A stretch of DNA of 64,000 nucleotides from Hyphomonas sp. L-53-1-40. GTDB lineage: Bacteria; Pseudomonadota; Alphaproteobacteria; Caulobacterales; Hyphomonadaceae. A model generated the notes under the pieces. It made no database searches. It was given only the letters and a program-made list of their open reading frames with translations, and had not been told where the DNA came from. Positions 9,082-17,927 of this stretch are shown one piece after another; position 1 is the stretch's first letter, and every line of letters starts with the position of its first letter. The translations under genes and the position numbers were made by a program. The stretch lies in contig NZ_AWFI01000017.1 in assembly GCF_000682775.1 (NCBI RefSeq), positions 124,001 to 188,000 on the forward strand. The letters are read 5' to 3'.

Positions 9082-9184
9082 GGATTTTGCTCCTTCATGA
9101 CATCAGTACGCTTGAACTCCGGATTCCGGGCAAGGTTCCCGAGACCGAAGCACAAGATACCGCACTTTCGTTGACGTGTATCAA

Positions 9185-10090
9185 TCAGCTGATCGGCTTT
9201 CCACCGGTCACGCCAATGATCTCACCGCTGATATAGCTGGACTCCTGGGAGGCGAGGAAGACAAAGGTAGGCGCGAGCTCGGCTGGCTGGCCGGGTCTGC
9301 CCATGGGAGTGCCCTCGCCAAATTCCTGCACTTTTTCCTGTGTTTGTCCGCCGGAGGGCTGGAGCGGCGTCCAGAATGGGCCCGGGGCAACGCCGTTAAC
9401 GCGGACGCCGCGCTCGATCGCACCCTGAGCAATGGCCTCGGTGAAACCGCGAATGGCAAACTTGCTGGTGGCGTAGTCGAGCAGGTAGGGGGCCGGGCTG
9501 AAGCCCTGATTGGACGTAACATTGATGATGGCCGCGCCGGGCGGCATGAGGGGGAGCGCAGCCTTGGTCAGCCAGAACATGGCATAGACATTGGTCTTCA
9601 TGGTTTCATCGAACTGTTCATCGGAAATGTCTTCGATGCCCGGTTGGCGCATCTGCTTGCCCGCATTGTTCACCAGAATGTCGAGTCCGCCCATTCTCTC
9701 ATGGGCTTCCTTGATCAGGGTATTGCAGAATTCCTTGTCGGTCAGATTGCCGGGCATGCGGTGTACGGTGTGGCCTTCGCCTTCCAGCAGGTCGCAGACC
9801 CAGTTGGCGTCTTCTTTCTCTTCGGGAAGGTAGTTGATGCAGATCTCTGCCCCTTCGCGGGCATAGGCGATGGCAACTGAGCGACCGATCCCCGAATCAC
9901 CACCGGTGATCAGTGCCTTGCGGTCCTTCAGGCGGCCGAAGCCCTGATAGCTGTTCTCGCCATGATCTGCTTTTGGCTCCATCTTGTGATCGAACCCTGG
10001 CTTGTCCTGCGGTTGCTTGGGGAAGGGCGGTTGTGGGTACTGCGTTCTTGGGTCACGCATGTCATATTGGGTTTTGACGGTCTCGGTCAT
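9185..10090 (-). CDS. short-chain dehydrogenase/reductase (YghA / general stress protein 39 type)
   Basis: A 301-residue NAD(P)-dependent SDR with the long N-terminal extension (about 50 residues, proline-rich PQPPFPKQPQDKPG) typical of the YghA/Gsp39 group. Visible motifs: TGGDSGIGR (62-70, cofactor loop), NNAG (141-144), the catalytic Ser193, and YATSK (Tyr206, Lys210). The C terminus ends in GEIIGVTGGKPI, as usual in this group. It probably reduces aldehydes or ketones in the cytosol; the substrate is unknown, and relatives are stress-induced. It is divergent from an MscS channel gene with 200 bases between, possibly both osmotic or stress genes. Confidence 0.88.
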   Translation of the reverse strand: MTETVKTQYDMRDPRTQYPQPPFPKQPQDKPGFDHKMEPKADHGENSYQGFGRLKDRKALITGGDSGIGRSVAIAYAREGAEICINYLPEEKEDANWVCDLLEGEGHTVHRMPGNLTDKEFCNTLIKEAHERMGGLDILVNNAGKQMRQPGIEDISDEQFDETMKTNVYAMFWLTKAALPLMPPGAAIINVTSNQGFSPAPYLLDYATSKFAIRGFTEAIAQGAIERGVRVNGVAPGPFWTPLQPSGGQTQEKVQEFGEGTPMGRPGQPAELAPTFVFLASQESSYISGEIIGVTGGKPIS

Positions 10091-10210
10091 GGGGGCCTCT
10101 TCGAATTGGGGTGTCTCAATTCAACAGCGCCCAGGCCAACCGGTTCCCCTCGTATTTCAGTCTCTGGTGGTTCCCCCTTGGACTCTCGGATTGCCGCGTC
10201 GTGAACGCAA

Positions 10211-10240
10211 CCTGAATGACCGACCCGGCCAATATTCAGG
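10211..10240. repeat. inverted repeat CCTGAAT ... ATTCAGG in the SDR/mscS intergenic region
   Basis: Perfect 7-base arms at 10211-10217 and 10234-10240 enclose a GC-rich spacer and lie about 50 bases before the mscS start. It could be an operator or a 5'-leader hairpin. Nothing else was recognised in the 200-base intergenic region. Confidence 0.3.
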
Positions 10241-10290
10241 CTGGGTCCGGCTTTTGCCAGTGATGTGGCTGAAAAGAAGGGGAATAAACC

Positions 10291-11121
10291 ATGCAAGACT
10301 GGTTCGATCAGATTGACATAAATCAGTATCTTCCGTCGGCGCTCTCGTGGGCGACCAATATCCTGCTCGCCCTGCTCATCCTGATTATAGGGTTCTGGAT
10401 CGCCGGACGGGTCGGCAAGAGCATCCGAAATGCGGGTGAACGCAATGAGCGGTTGGACGACACGCTGTTTCGCTTCATGGGGAGCGTCGCGAAGTACGTT
10501 ATCCTCGCTTTTGTCATCATTGCGGTCCTGAACCGTTTCGGGGTTGAGACAACTTCGATAGTCGCACTGCTTGGCGCGGCCAGCCTCGCGGTCGGCTTGG
10601 CTCTGCAGGGCGCGATGTCGAACCTTGCGGCGGGAGTCATGCTGATGGTGTTCCGTCCCTATAAGGTCGGAGACTTCATCGACGCGGCTGAAAAGTTTGG
10701 CAAGGTCGACGAAATTACCTTGTTCACCACCGTACTTCAAACCTTTGACAATCAGCAGATTATCATTCCGAACGGCCAGATCTGGGGTGACCAGATCATC
10801 AATCACAGTCATCACCCAGTGCGCGGTGTGGATATGCATTTTGGCGTGGCCTATGGCGAAGATATCGACAAGGCCCGTGCGACCATCGACAAGGTGCTGG
10901 CCGATCATCCTCACATCCTGAAGGATCCTGCACCCTTCGTTGAGGTCGAGACCCTCAATGACAGCTCGGTAGACTTCATTGTGCGGCCATTCTGTGAGGG
11001 CGCGCATTACTTCCACGTGCGGTATTCACTGCCGGAGCAGGTGAAGAAGGCGTTGGATGCAGCTGGCATCGAGATTCCGTTTCCGCATCGCAAGGTGATT
11101 GTGGTCAACGAAAACAGCTGA
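10291..11121 (+). CDS. small-conductance mechanosensitive channel, MscS family
   Basis: A 276-residue minimal MscS. Three membrane helices (about 20-40, 62-85, 90-112) include the pore helix with alternating small residues, ALLGAASLAVGLALQGAMSN. The beta domain follows (RPYKVGDFIDA, PNGQIWGDQIINHS), then the cytosolic alpha/beta vestibule to the C terminus (AGIEIPFPHRKV). Such channels open under membrane tension during osmotic downshock and release small solutes. The size is close to E. coli MscS (286). It is one of three MscS-type genes in this window and the most canonical. A GAAAAGAAGGGGAATAAACC leader provides the ribosome site. Confidence 0.92.
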   Translation: MQDWFDQIDINQYLPSALSWATNILLALLILIIGFWIAGRVGKSIRNAGERNERLDDTLFRFMGSVAKYVILAFVIIAVLNRFGVETTSIVALLGAASLAVGLALQGAMSNLAAGVMLMVFRPYKVGDFIDAAEKFGKVDEITLFTTVLQTFDNQQIIIPNGQIWGDQIINHSHHPVRGVDMHFGVAYGEDIDKARATIDKVLADHPHILKDPAPFVEVETLNDSSVDFIVRPFCEGAHYFHVRYSLPEQVKKALDAAGIEIPFPHRKVIVVNENS

Positions 11122-11196
11122 GCCGAAGGGGAGGGTCACAAAACCTTCCCCGACGCCCATCTGGACGATTGCCGCGCGGCGCGGTACCTCGCTGGC

Positions 11197-11976
11197 ATGA
11201 CAGACAGAATCTACACACTCCAAGGCGTCCGCAATTTTCGTGACTTTGGCGGCTATGCTTCCCGCCACGGTGGACAGGTAAAACGCGGCCGGTTGTTCCG
11301 ATCTGGCCACTATGCCGAGGCGACTGAGGAAGACCTCGCCGCGCTTGGCGCACTGGGCATCCATCTACAGGCCGATTTGCGCCGCCCTGACGAGCGCGAG
11401 CGCAATGTGGCGCGCTGGTCGGCGCCCAACACGCTGACTCATGATGGCGGCCGCGAGCATGAAGCCCCGCACGCGCAATTCCTGAAGAAGGTCGAGGCCG
11501 ACGCCCAGAAGGCTGACGACTGGATGAATGATTATTACGCGCTGGCGCCCTTCAAGGCTCACCATGCCGAATTGTTTTCGAACTGGTTCGAGCATCTGGC
11601 GGGACTGGAAGGCGACGCCGCAGGGCTTGTGAACTGTGCTGCCGGCAAGGATCGTACCGGCATTCTCTGCGCGCTGACGCATCACATTCTCGGGGTCGAG
11701 GAAGCCGATCTTCGGGCCGATTACGAACTGACCAACACAGCGGTGAATGTCGACGAATTCCTGCCGCAGGCGGCAGCCTTCTTCAACGAGCAAGTTGGGA
11801 AGGTCTACGAGCCCGAAGTGTTCCGGCCATTCCTAGGCGTGCGCCTGCGTTATCTCGATACTGCCTTCAACGTGATTCACGACAAACATGGAACCGTCGA
11901 TGCCTATCTGGCGGATGTGCTGGGTGTGGATGACGCCGCGCAGGAGCGCTTGCGAGCCCGATTGCTCGAGACCTAA
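11197..11976 (+). CDS. tyrosine-protein phosphatase (PF13350-like)
   Basis: A 259-residue protein with the P-loop phosphatase signature C-x5-R as NCAAGKDRTG (Cys147 nucleophile, Arg153). The N-terminal hallmark VRNFRDFGGY (11-20) and GRLFRSG identify the bacterial PTP family that includes LptpA/IphP-like enzymes. The residue before the cysteine is Asn rather than the usual His, which is known in this subgroup. It probably dephosphorylates phosphotyrosine or phosphoinositide substrates in the cytosol, as no signal peptide is seen. It lies just upstream of dnaX on the same strand, without obvious functional linkage. Confidence 0.85.
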   Translation: MTDRIYTLQGVRNFRDFGGYASRHGGQVKRGRLFRSGHYAEATEEDLAALGALGIHLQADLRRPDERERNVARWSAPNTLTHDGGREHEAPHAQFLKKVEADAQKADDWMNDYYALAPFKAHHAELFSNWFEHLAGLEGDAAGLVNCAAGKDRTGILCALTHHILGVEEADLRADYELTNTAVNVDEFLPQAAAFFNEQVGKVYEPEVFRPFLGVRLRYLDTAFNVIHDKHGTVDAYLADVLGVDDAAQERLRARLLET

Positions 11977-12048
11977 TCCTGCTGTGAGTAAATGAGATGA
12001 GCCCGCCCCATTGCGGCAGGGCCGCATGAGTCGCTAAAGTCCCGGTTG

Positions 12049-13728
12049 ATGAGCGATTCCGAACTCCCCGAAGAACGCGACGACCAGACCTTCTCGATGT
12101 TCGGGGAGGATGAGGCGCCGAAATCGGCCGAATATCAGGTGCTCGCGCGCAAATACCGGCCCCGCCGGTTCGAGGACCTGATCGGCCAGGAAGCCATGGT
12201 CCGCACGCTTTCGAATGCCTTCGAGACGGGCCGAGTGGCGCACGCCTTCATGCTGACCGGCGTGCGCGGTGTGGGAAAGACCACGACTGCCCGTTTGCTG
12301 GCTCGGGCGCTTAACTACCAGTCCGAGGATCATGACGGTCCGTCGATCCGGCTCGACCCCAAGGGCGAGCATTGTGATGCGATCATGTCGAGCCGCCATC
12401 CGGACGTGCTGGAGCTTGATGCCGCCAGCCGCACCGGCGTTGCCGATATGCGTGACCTGTTGGATGGCGCGCGCTATGCGCCGGTCTCGGCCCGCCACAA
12501 AGTCTACATCATCGATGAGGTTCACATGCTGTCGACGGCCGCGTTCAACGCGCTGTTGAAGACGCTGGAAGAGCCGCCGCCGCATGTGAAGTTCATCTTC
12601 GCAACTACTGAGATCCGCAAAGTGCCGATCACGGTCCTGTCGCGGTGTCAGCGGTTTGACCTGAAACGACTGGATGCCGTGAATTTGTCCGAGCATCTGG
12701 GCCGGGTCGCCACGAATGAGGGGGCGAAAGTCTCGGAAGAGGGGCTGGCGCTGATTGCTCGCGCTGCCGAGGGTTCGGTGCGTGACGGTCTTTCGATTCT
12801 GGATCAGGCCATCGTGCAGACCATGGATGGCGAAGAAGTCACTGGCGCGGCGGTGCGTGACATGCTGGGCCTCGGCGACCGGGCGCGCCTGCTGGATGCG
12901 TTCGAGAAAGCGATCTCCGGCAGTGCTGCAGAGGCGCTGGCCGAGGTGAAAGACCAGATTCATGCAGGTGCTGATCCGGCGGTTATCCTGAAAGACCTGA
13001 TGGATGTCTGTGCCGATGTCTCCGTGGCTCAGGCCACGGGGGGAGAGTTCCAGTCTGCCGGGCCCGCCGAATGGACCCAGCGCACATTGGCCATGGCGCA
13101 GAAACTGACCGCTGCGCAGGCCGCGCGCTACTGGCAGATCCTGCTCTCCGGGTTTAATGACCTCCAGACGGCGCCTGACACGGCGACCGCGCTGAACATG
13201 ATCATCCTGCGCCTTGCGGCGGCGGCAAACCTTCCGTCACCGGAGGAGGCCGCGCGCATGATCGCCGAGTCAGGCGGTGCGCCGGGAAAGCCTGAACAAC
13301 ATGGCATGGCCCCGTCTCCCGCCGGCGGGCTGGAGAGCTTTGCCCAAATTGTCGCCTATCTGGGTGAGCACCGGGAAGTGAACCTGCAGGTCGAGTTGGA
13401 GCGATACATTCGGCCAGGTCCTGTGCGCTACGGCTATTTCTCATGCGAACTTGAAGACAATGCACCAAACGATTTGCTCGCCCGGCTAAAGGCGTTCCTC
13501 GAACGCGACACAGGCGATGACTGGGTCGTCGAGCAGATCCGTACCAATGCCGAAACAATGCGCCAGACGGAAATTCGGACGCGCGAGGAATTGTTTGCCT
13601 CAGCGGCGGCGCACCCGGCTGTGGCAGACGCCTTGAAGAGTATTCCCGGCATTACCATTGTTGATGTGACTGAGCCTGCCGCAAGCGACGGCAACGTTAT
13701 TGACCTGAACTCCAGACGATCGGCCTGA
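12049..13728 (+). CDS. dnaX: DNA polymerase III subunits gamma/tau
   Basis: A 559-residue clamp-loader ATPase. An AAA+ module carries Walker A GVRGVGKT (71-78), Walker B DEVH (156-159) and a sensor-1 ATTEIRK region, with the lid FDLKRLD, then domain III to about 370. Compared with E. coli, the zinc module keeps only one cysteine (GEHCDAI), as is common in alphaproteobacteria. The C-terminal part (about 400-540) is the tau-like region that contacts polymerase alpha. ATG 12049 is preferred to the adjacent TTG 12046. I see no clear programmed-frameshift signal for a separate gamma form. It is followed 16 bases later by ybaB, the standard pairing. Confidence 0.96.
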   Translation: MSDSELPEERDDQTFSMFGEDEAPKSAEYQVLARKYRPRRFEDLIGQEAMVRTLSNAFETGRVAHAFMLTGVRGVGKTTTARLLARALNYQSEDHDGPSIRLDPKGEHCDAIMSSRHPDVLELDAASRTGVADMRDLLDGARYAPVSARHKVYIIDEVHMLSTAAFNALLKTLEEPPPHVKFIFATTEIRKVPITVLSRCQRFDLKRLDAVNLSEHLGRVATNEGAKVSEEGLALIARAAEGSVRDGLSILDQAIVQTMDGEEVTGAAVRDMLGLGDRARLLDAFEKAISGSAAEALAEVKDQIHAGADPAVILKDLMDVCADVSVAQATGGEFQSAGPAEWTQRTLAMAQKLTAAQAARYWQILLSGFNDLQTAPDTATALNMIILRLAAAANLPSPEEAARMIAESGGAPGKPEQHGMAPSPAGGLESFAQIVAYLGEHREVNLQVELERYIRPGPVRYGYFSCELEDNAPNDLLARLKAFLERDTGDDWVVEQIRTNAETMRQTEIRTREELFASAAAHPAVADALKSIPGITIVDVTEPAASDGNVIDLNSRRSA

Positions 13729-13744
13729 AGGAGGCCCGCTTCCC

Positions 13745-14071
13745 ATGAAAGACCTTGGCAAGATCATGCAACAGGCCCAGCAGATGCAGGCCAAGATGCA
13801 GGAAGCGCAGGAAAAGATTGAATCAACCGAGGCCGAAGGCGTTGCCGGGGCAGGGCTTGTGTCGGTGCGCCTCAAAGGCAAGGGTGATATGGTCAGTGTC
13901 AGGATTGACCCGTCACTGATGAATGATGATCCGGAAATTGTCGAAGACCTCATCAAGGCTGCGCATTCAGATGCGCGCAAGCGTCTGGATGAAGCCATGG
14001 AAAAGGCTATGAAGGACGCGACGCAAGGTCTTGGCGGGGGCATGCTGCCCGGCTTCAAACTACCGTTTTAG
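13745..14071 (+). CDS. ybaB: YbaB/EbfC nucleoid-associated protein
   Basis: A 108-residue DNA-binding protein of the YbaB/EbfC family: an N-terminal helix rich in Gln/Met/Lys (KIMQQAQQMQAKMQEAQEKI), the core LVSVRLKGKGDMVSVRIDPS, and a C-terminal helix ending in the GLGGGMLPGFKLPF tail. It forms dimers that coat DNA. A good GGAGG ribosome site precedes the ATG, and it sits directly behind dnaX. recR, which usually follows as the third gene, is absent; a glycosyltransferase on the opposite strand starts immediately after. Confidence 0.94.
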   Translation: MKDLGKIMQQAQQMQAKMQEAQEKIESTEAEGVAGAGLVSVRLKGKGDMVSVRIDPSLMNDDPEIVEDLIKAAHSDARKRLDEAMEKAMKDATQGLGGGMLPGFKLPF

Positions 14072-14078
14072 AGATTAC

Positions 14079-15044
14079 TCAGTAGAGTTCCGGTTCCTTC
14101 GTGCTGAAGGCCGAGGCCAGCCAGCCACGATGGAAGACGCCGCGCATCGCCCAGAAATTCCGCTTTTGTGTGGACCAGAAGAAGATGCCAGCCATCGCGT
14201 AACAAAAAACAATCTTCGCCAGCGAAGCGAGCACAGTAATGGTCAGCGTAACCGTGTTGCGTGTGGTCAGGGAGTGGTAGCCGAAACTCATCCCTGAACG
14301 GAATTTGCGCTGGCGAATCCATTCGGAGTCCAAGCGTTTCGGGTCTACCGCTTCATGCACGATCGCCGCTTCGCTTATGCCAAACTTGGCGCCTGCATAC
14401 CAGAGCCTGAAAAAGAACTCAGTGTCTTCGCCACCAGTCTTGCCTTTTTCGATCAGAAAGCGCTGGCCTTTCACGATAGGGGAGCTGGCGCGCATCAGAG
14501 CGTTGCAGGTATGTCCGGTCTGCACCACGCCGCCTCGGCGTACAGGGACATTCGAATGGTAATCCTGCTGGCGCATCCAGTTGGGCGCCGTCTCAGGATA
14601 AACGGCGATGGCTGGGCCGAAGACAGCGTCCAGAGAATTCACGCGTGCCATCTGGAGCAGGGAGGCCAGCCAATCCGGTTCTGCCACTTCATCGTCATCG
14701 ATGAAAGCAATCCATTGGGCGGTGGCGGCATCCAAACCGGCGTTTCTCGCGATCGAAATGTTGTTTGCGGGGGCATGAATGTATTTGACGGGCATGGACA
14801 AGTTTGCCGCGATGGCCTCGACCCGGTCGCGGGCCGATGGAGTTTCGTCATTGTCGATAACAATTGCGCGCGCCGATACGCCGTCCGGCAGGGTTTGCCG
14901 GTCGAGCGATCGCAGCGTGTCCTCAATTGAAGGCCTGCGATAGGTGCAGACGCAAATATCGATAGTCAATTCGGCGACCTCATAGGGGGCTTCATACGCG
15001 TCAAACATGTCGGGATACTCGCCAGCAAGTCCCATGCCACGCAT
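14079..15044 (-). CDS. family 2 glycosyltransferase with C-terminal membrane segment
   Basis: A 321-residue GT-A fold enzyme. CVCTYRRP (31-38) opens the nucleotide-sugar domain, IDNDE follows, the metal-binding DDD is at 116-118 (IDDDE) and the acid motif GGEDTEFF at about 205. It resembles ExoM/succinoglycan-type glycosyltransferases that build surface polysaccharide or lipooligosaccharide on the cytosolic face. A hydrophobic stretch near residue 265-290 (TLTITVLASLAKIVFCYAMAGIFF) would anchor it to the membrane. Donor and acceptor are unknown. It stands alone between ybaB and a lipoprotein gene, not in a polysaccharide cluster. A start at Met4 is equally possible. Confidence 0.85.
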   Translation of the reverse strand: MRGMGLAGEYPDMFDAYEAPYEVAELTIDICVCTYRRPSIEDTLRSLDRQTLPDGVSARAIVIDNDETPSARDRVEAIAANLSMPVKYIHAPANNISIARNAGLDAATAQWIAFIDDDEVAEPDWLASLLQMARVNSLDAVFGPAIAVYPETAPNWMRQQDYHSNVPVRRGGVVQTGHTCNALMRASSPIVKGQRFLIEKGKTGGEDTEFFFRLWYAGAKFGISEAAIVHEAVDPKRLDSEWIRQRKFRSGMSFGYHSLTTRNTVTLTITVLASLAKIVFCYAMAGIFFWSTQKRNFWAMRGVFHRGWLASAFSTKEPELY

Positions 15045-15071
15045 GCGTGATTCCTCCAGATGGGAACAGTG

Positions 15072-15677
15072 TCAGAACTCTGTATCCTGGCTGGATGCGG
15101 CTATCAGCTCGCTTATAAGGCGTTCCGCATCATCGGGGGTGCGTGGATCCTGAGCAACAAGGGTGCGCGACCATACCAGATCATCAGTCCCTTGGGCGAA
15201 CAGGGCGATTTGAGCCGTCTGGTCTATACCATCCGGACCTGGAACGCCGCCGAACATGAGGTTTAGACCGCCTTGCAACAGCTGACTGGCGGAGCTTTCC
15301 ACATCGAATCTAACTTGGATAATAGCGACCAGATACTCTGGTGTGTCGACTTCGGAGGTTTGAACCGGACCAGGATTGACCGCAGCCTCCTCCAGCTTGA
15401 TCGCAAGGAATTTTGCTCGTTCTTGTCCTTCGTGAGATTGATCGAACGCATCGGCTGGAACCGCGTTCGACAAGGCGTTGGCAAGGTTAATGCGAGCCGT
15501 TTCTGAGGAGTCCGATTGCGGTTCTCGCTGGCCAGAAGCGGTAACCAAAGTGACTTCGGCCAGCGGTGGCAGGTATGTTATTGCGCCGGTTGGTGGCAGT
15601 TCTGCTTGAGATATTGGGCCAGATGCTGATGCACAGGCCCCCAGCGTCAAAAACAGACTCATCCATATCAGTCGCAT
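15072..15677 (-). CDS. uncharacterised lipoprotein
   Basis: A 201-residue protein with a short signal peptide and lipobox (LGAC, Cys15). The mature part begins with a proline-containing linker, then a mixed fold with YLVAIIQVRFDVESSASQLL and a small glycine-rich hydrophobic patch (GGLNLMFGGVPGPDG). I do not recognise the family. It lies 27 bases upstream of the glycosyltransferase on the same strand, so the two may share a transcript, hinting at an envelope role. rmuC is divergent on the other side. Confidence 0.65.
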   Translation of the reverse strand: MRLIWMSLFLTLGACASASGPISQAELPPTGAITYLPPLAEVTLVTASGQREPQSDSSETARINLANALSNAVPADAFDQSHEGQERAKFLAIKLEEAAVNPGPVQTSEVDTPEYLVAIIQVRFDVESSASQLLQGGLNLMFGGVPGPDGIDQTAQIALFAQGTDDLVWSRTLVAQDPRTPDDAERLISELIAASSQDTEF

Positions 15678-15816
15678 CTCGCTGCCCTTGTGCCATCCCG
15701 GTGGAAAAGAGGATCAGCCTGGGCGGGAAGTCAAGCGGTGGGCAAACCACAGCGTTCAATAGACAATGCGGCATGTTCCTTATATGTTCTGAGCAGAATC
15801 GTGCGAGGATGCCCAT

Positions 15817-17160
15817 ATGGACCCAATCATCATTATCGGCGGTGCGGGCTTCGATGCTGCGCACCTTATCCTGTTCCTTCTGGCCCTCGCTTCGGCGGGC
15901 ACGGCTTGGTGGCTTGCCAGCAAGTTCGGCGCGAAGGCGGAGCGGCTGACACTGGACCTTGAGCGTGCGACCGATGAACTTGTCGAGGCGAAACAGCGCA
16001 TCCGCACGCTGGAAGAGGTCTCGCGCAAGGCAGAGCTGGAGCTGGCCGAGGCGAAAGCCCGCAGCGCCGAGGATGAACGCAAGTTTGGCGAAATGGCGCA
16101 GGGGGTCCTGCAACGCGCTAATGCGCAATTCCTGCAGCTCGCCAATGAGACGTTTGAGAAGCACAAGGAAGGCGCGCAGGGGCATCTCAAGGAATTGATG
16201 AAGCCGATTGGAGAGAATTTCGACGCCTTCAAGAAAAGGGTCGACGAAATCGAAAAAGTCCGCACCCAAGACAAGTCTCTTTTGTCGGAACAGGTCAAGG
16301 CGATTGGGGAAAGCCTGCACCGCAACACGCAGGAGACCGGCAAGCTGGTCAACGCGTTGACGGCTCCAAAGGGCGGCGGGCGCTGGGGCGAGATGACATT
16401 GAGAAACGTCATGGAGCAGGCCGGCCTGTCTGCGCATTGCGACTTCTCCGAACAGGTGCATGACCAGACGGAGGAGGGACGCCAGCGACCGGATGCGATC
16501 ATCCGTCTTCCGGGCGAGCGACAGATCGTGATCGACTCCAAAGTCTCGCTCGCCTCCTACATGGCGGCGGTAGAAGCCGAGGATCCGGCCCAGAAGGTCG
16601 TTCATCTGAAGGCTCATGCGACCAGCGTCCAGCGGCATGTGAGCACGCTGGCCTCAAAGGACTACCAGTCGAATCTGGGCAATCGCTTTGACTATATTGC
16701 GATGTTCATTCCCGGAGAGAATTTCTTCGCGGCGGCGCTCGAGCATTCTCCGGACCTGATTGAAAAGGCGATGAGTCGGCAAGTGATTGTGACGACGCCG
16801 ACCACCCTGATCGCGCTGGCCCGAACGGTGGCCCATCTCTGGCGCCAGCATCACCAGAATGAAAATGCGATGGCTGCCGCCGAACTGGGTGCAGAGCTTT
16901 ACAGTCGGATGGGCGTGATGCTCGGCCATATCGAGAAACTCGGAAAGTCACTGAATGGCTCAGTCGACCATTTCAACTCCGCGATGGGATCGTTCGACAA
17001 GCGCGTCCTGCCCACCCTGCGCAAGTTCGAAGACATGGAGATTGCCCCGCCTGCAAAGACGCTGGCAGAGCCCAAGCAGATCGAGAACAGGGCGAATGTA
17101 TCGGAGAATACAGGGGAGCTGGACTTTGGCGGCGCCAAGAAGCCGCTGGCGGCGGAATGA
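15817..17160 (+). CDS. rmuC: RmuC family DNA recombination protein
   Basis: A 447-residue protein: an N-terminal membrane helix (about 8-29), a long coiled coil rich in Ala, Glu and Lys (about 40-125), then the RmuC core with KGGGRWGEMTLRNVMEQAGL, a nuclease-like segment with the active-site-like pattern RLPGERQIVIDSKVSLASY, and SNLGNRFDYIAMFIPGENFF. RmuC limits inversion at short inverted repeats and is a predicted endonuclease of the PD-(D/E)XK type. The C-terminal tail (about 410-447) is low-complexity. Its stop codon is 45 bases before def, and they may be co-transcribed. Confidence 0.93.
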   Translation: MDPIIIIGGAGFDAAHLILFLLALASAGTAWWLASKFGAKAERLTLDLERATDELVEAKQRIRTLEEVSRKAELELAEAKARSAEDERKFGEMAQGVLQRANAQFLQLANETFEKHKEGAQGHLKELMKPIGENFDAFKKRVDEIEKVRTQDKSLLSEQVKAIGESLHRNTQETGKLVNALTAPKGGGRWGEMTLRNVMEQAGLSAHCDFSEQVHDQTEEGRQRPDAIIRLPGERQIVIDSKVSLASYMAAVEAEDPAQKVVHLKAHATSVQRHVSTLASKDYQSNLGNRFDYIAMFIPGENFFAAALEHSPDLIEKAMSRQVIVTTPTTLIALARTVAHLWRQHHQNENAMAAAELGAELYSRMGVMLGHIEKLGKSLNGSVDHFNSAMGSFDKRVLPTLRKFEDMEIAPPAKTLAEPKQIENRANVSENTGELDFGGAKKPLAAE

Positions 17161-17205
17161 CGGCCAAGTGTTGACCAGAGGTCCCTGCGTGCATATCTGA
17201 AAAGC

Positions 17206-17733
17206 ATGGCTATCAGAAAAATCCTCACCGTCCCGGACCCGCGTCTGAAGGAAGTATCGAAGCCCGTCGAGGGCGGCGTCACTGACGAAATCCGCGCGCT
17301 CATGGATGATATGCTGGAAACCATGTATGACGCCCCGGGCATTGGGCTGGCGGCGATACAGATCGGCGTGCCGCTCCGCGTGATTGTGATGGATTTGGCG
17401 AAAGAGGGTGAAGAGCCTGCACCCCGTTATTTTGTGAATCCGGAGATCCTGCCGCTGACCGATGACAAGGCACCTTATGAAGAGGGATGTCTCTCGGTGC
17501 CGGACATCTTCGAGGAAGTCGAACGCCCGATCGAGTGTCGCGTACGCTATCTCGATTATGATGGTTTCAAGGTCGAAGAAGTGGCCACAGGTATGTACGC
17601 AGTCTGCATCCAGCACGAGATGGATCATTTGGAAGGCACGCTGTTCATCGACTATTTGTCGCGACTGAAACGCCAGCGCGCGGTCGACAAGGTGAAGAAG
17701 GCCAAGCGCCTGCACGCACGCGAGTCGGCCTGA
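17206..17733 (+). CDS. def: peptide deformylase
   Basis: A 175-residue metalloenzyme that removes the N-formyl group from new proteins at the ribosome. All three signatures are present: GIGLAAIQ (45-52), EEGCLSVP with the metal ligand Cys95, and QHEMDH with ligands His137 and His141 and catalytic Glu138. Type 1 deformylase. It is grouped with fmt, the enzyme that adds the formyl group to initiator tRNA; def-fmt pairing is widespread in bacteria. A 44-codon ORF lies between them here. Confidence 0.97.
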   Translation: MAIRKILTVPDPRLKEVSKPVEGGVTDEIRALMDDMLETMYDAPGIGLAAIQIGVPLRVIVMDLAKEGEEPAPRYFVNPEILPLTDDKAPYEEGCLSVPDIFEEVERPIECRVRYLDYDGFKVEEVATGMYAVCIQHEMDHLEGTLFIDYLSRLKRQRAVDKVKKAKRLHARESA

Positions 17734-17738
17734 TCGTC

Positions 17739-17873
17739 ATGAAGAAGCGCGGCAGCTTCTTCGCGCGTCCCTGGGTCCGATGGACGGCCGCTCTCATCCT
17801 AGCGGCAGCGATCGTTTTCATCGCAGGCGGCAGTGGGCTCACCCCATTCAGCATGGCTGGTGCAATGCGTTGA
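17739..17873 (+). CDS. possible 44-residue single-pass membrane protein
   Basis: A short ORF starting 5 bases after the def stop. The predicted peptide has a basic N terminus (MKKRGSFFARPWVRW), one hydrophobic helix (about 15-30, TAALILAAAIVFIAGG) and a short tail. This basic-then-hydrophobic order fits a small membrane protein or a bare signal sequence. There is no good ribosome site, but translation could be coupled to def. I do not recognise it. It may also be chance coding. Confidence 0.35.
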   Translation: MKKRGSFFARPWVRWTAALILAAAIVFIAGGSGLTPFSMAGAMR

Positions 17874-17927
17874 CGCGTTTGCGAGACACTGCTTCCAAAT
17901 TGACCCCGAACCGACTATCCCCGCATC

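Noticed and set aside
11127-11151. Terminator after the first mscS (GGGGAGG ... CCTTCCCC)
   Set aside because: The arms pair only with a bulge and no T run follows.
11977-12048. Small SRP RNA gene upstream of dnaX
   Set aside because: The gap is only 72 bases and lacks the conserved GGAAGCAGC-type core.
12034-12963. 309-codon minus-strand frame over dnaX
   Set aside because: Shadow of the dnaX AAA+ region.
15487-16638. 383-codon minus-strand frame
   Set aside because: Antisense to rmuC, whose plus-strand protein has full family motifs.
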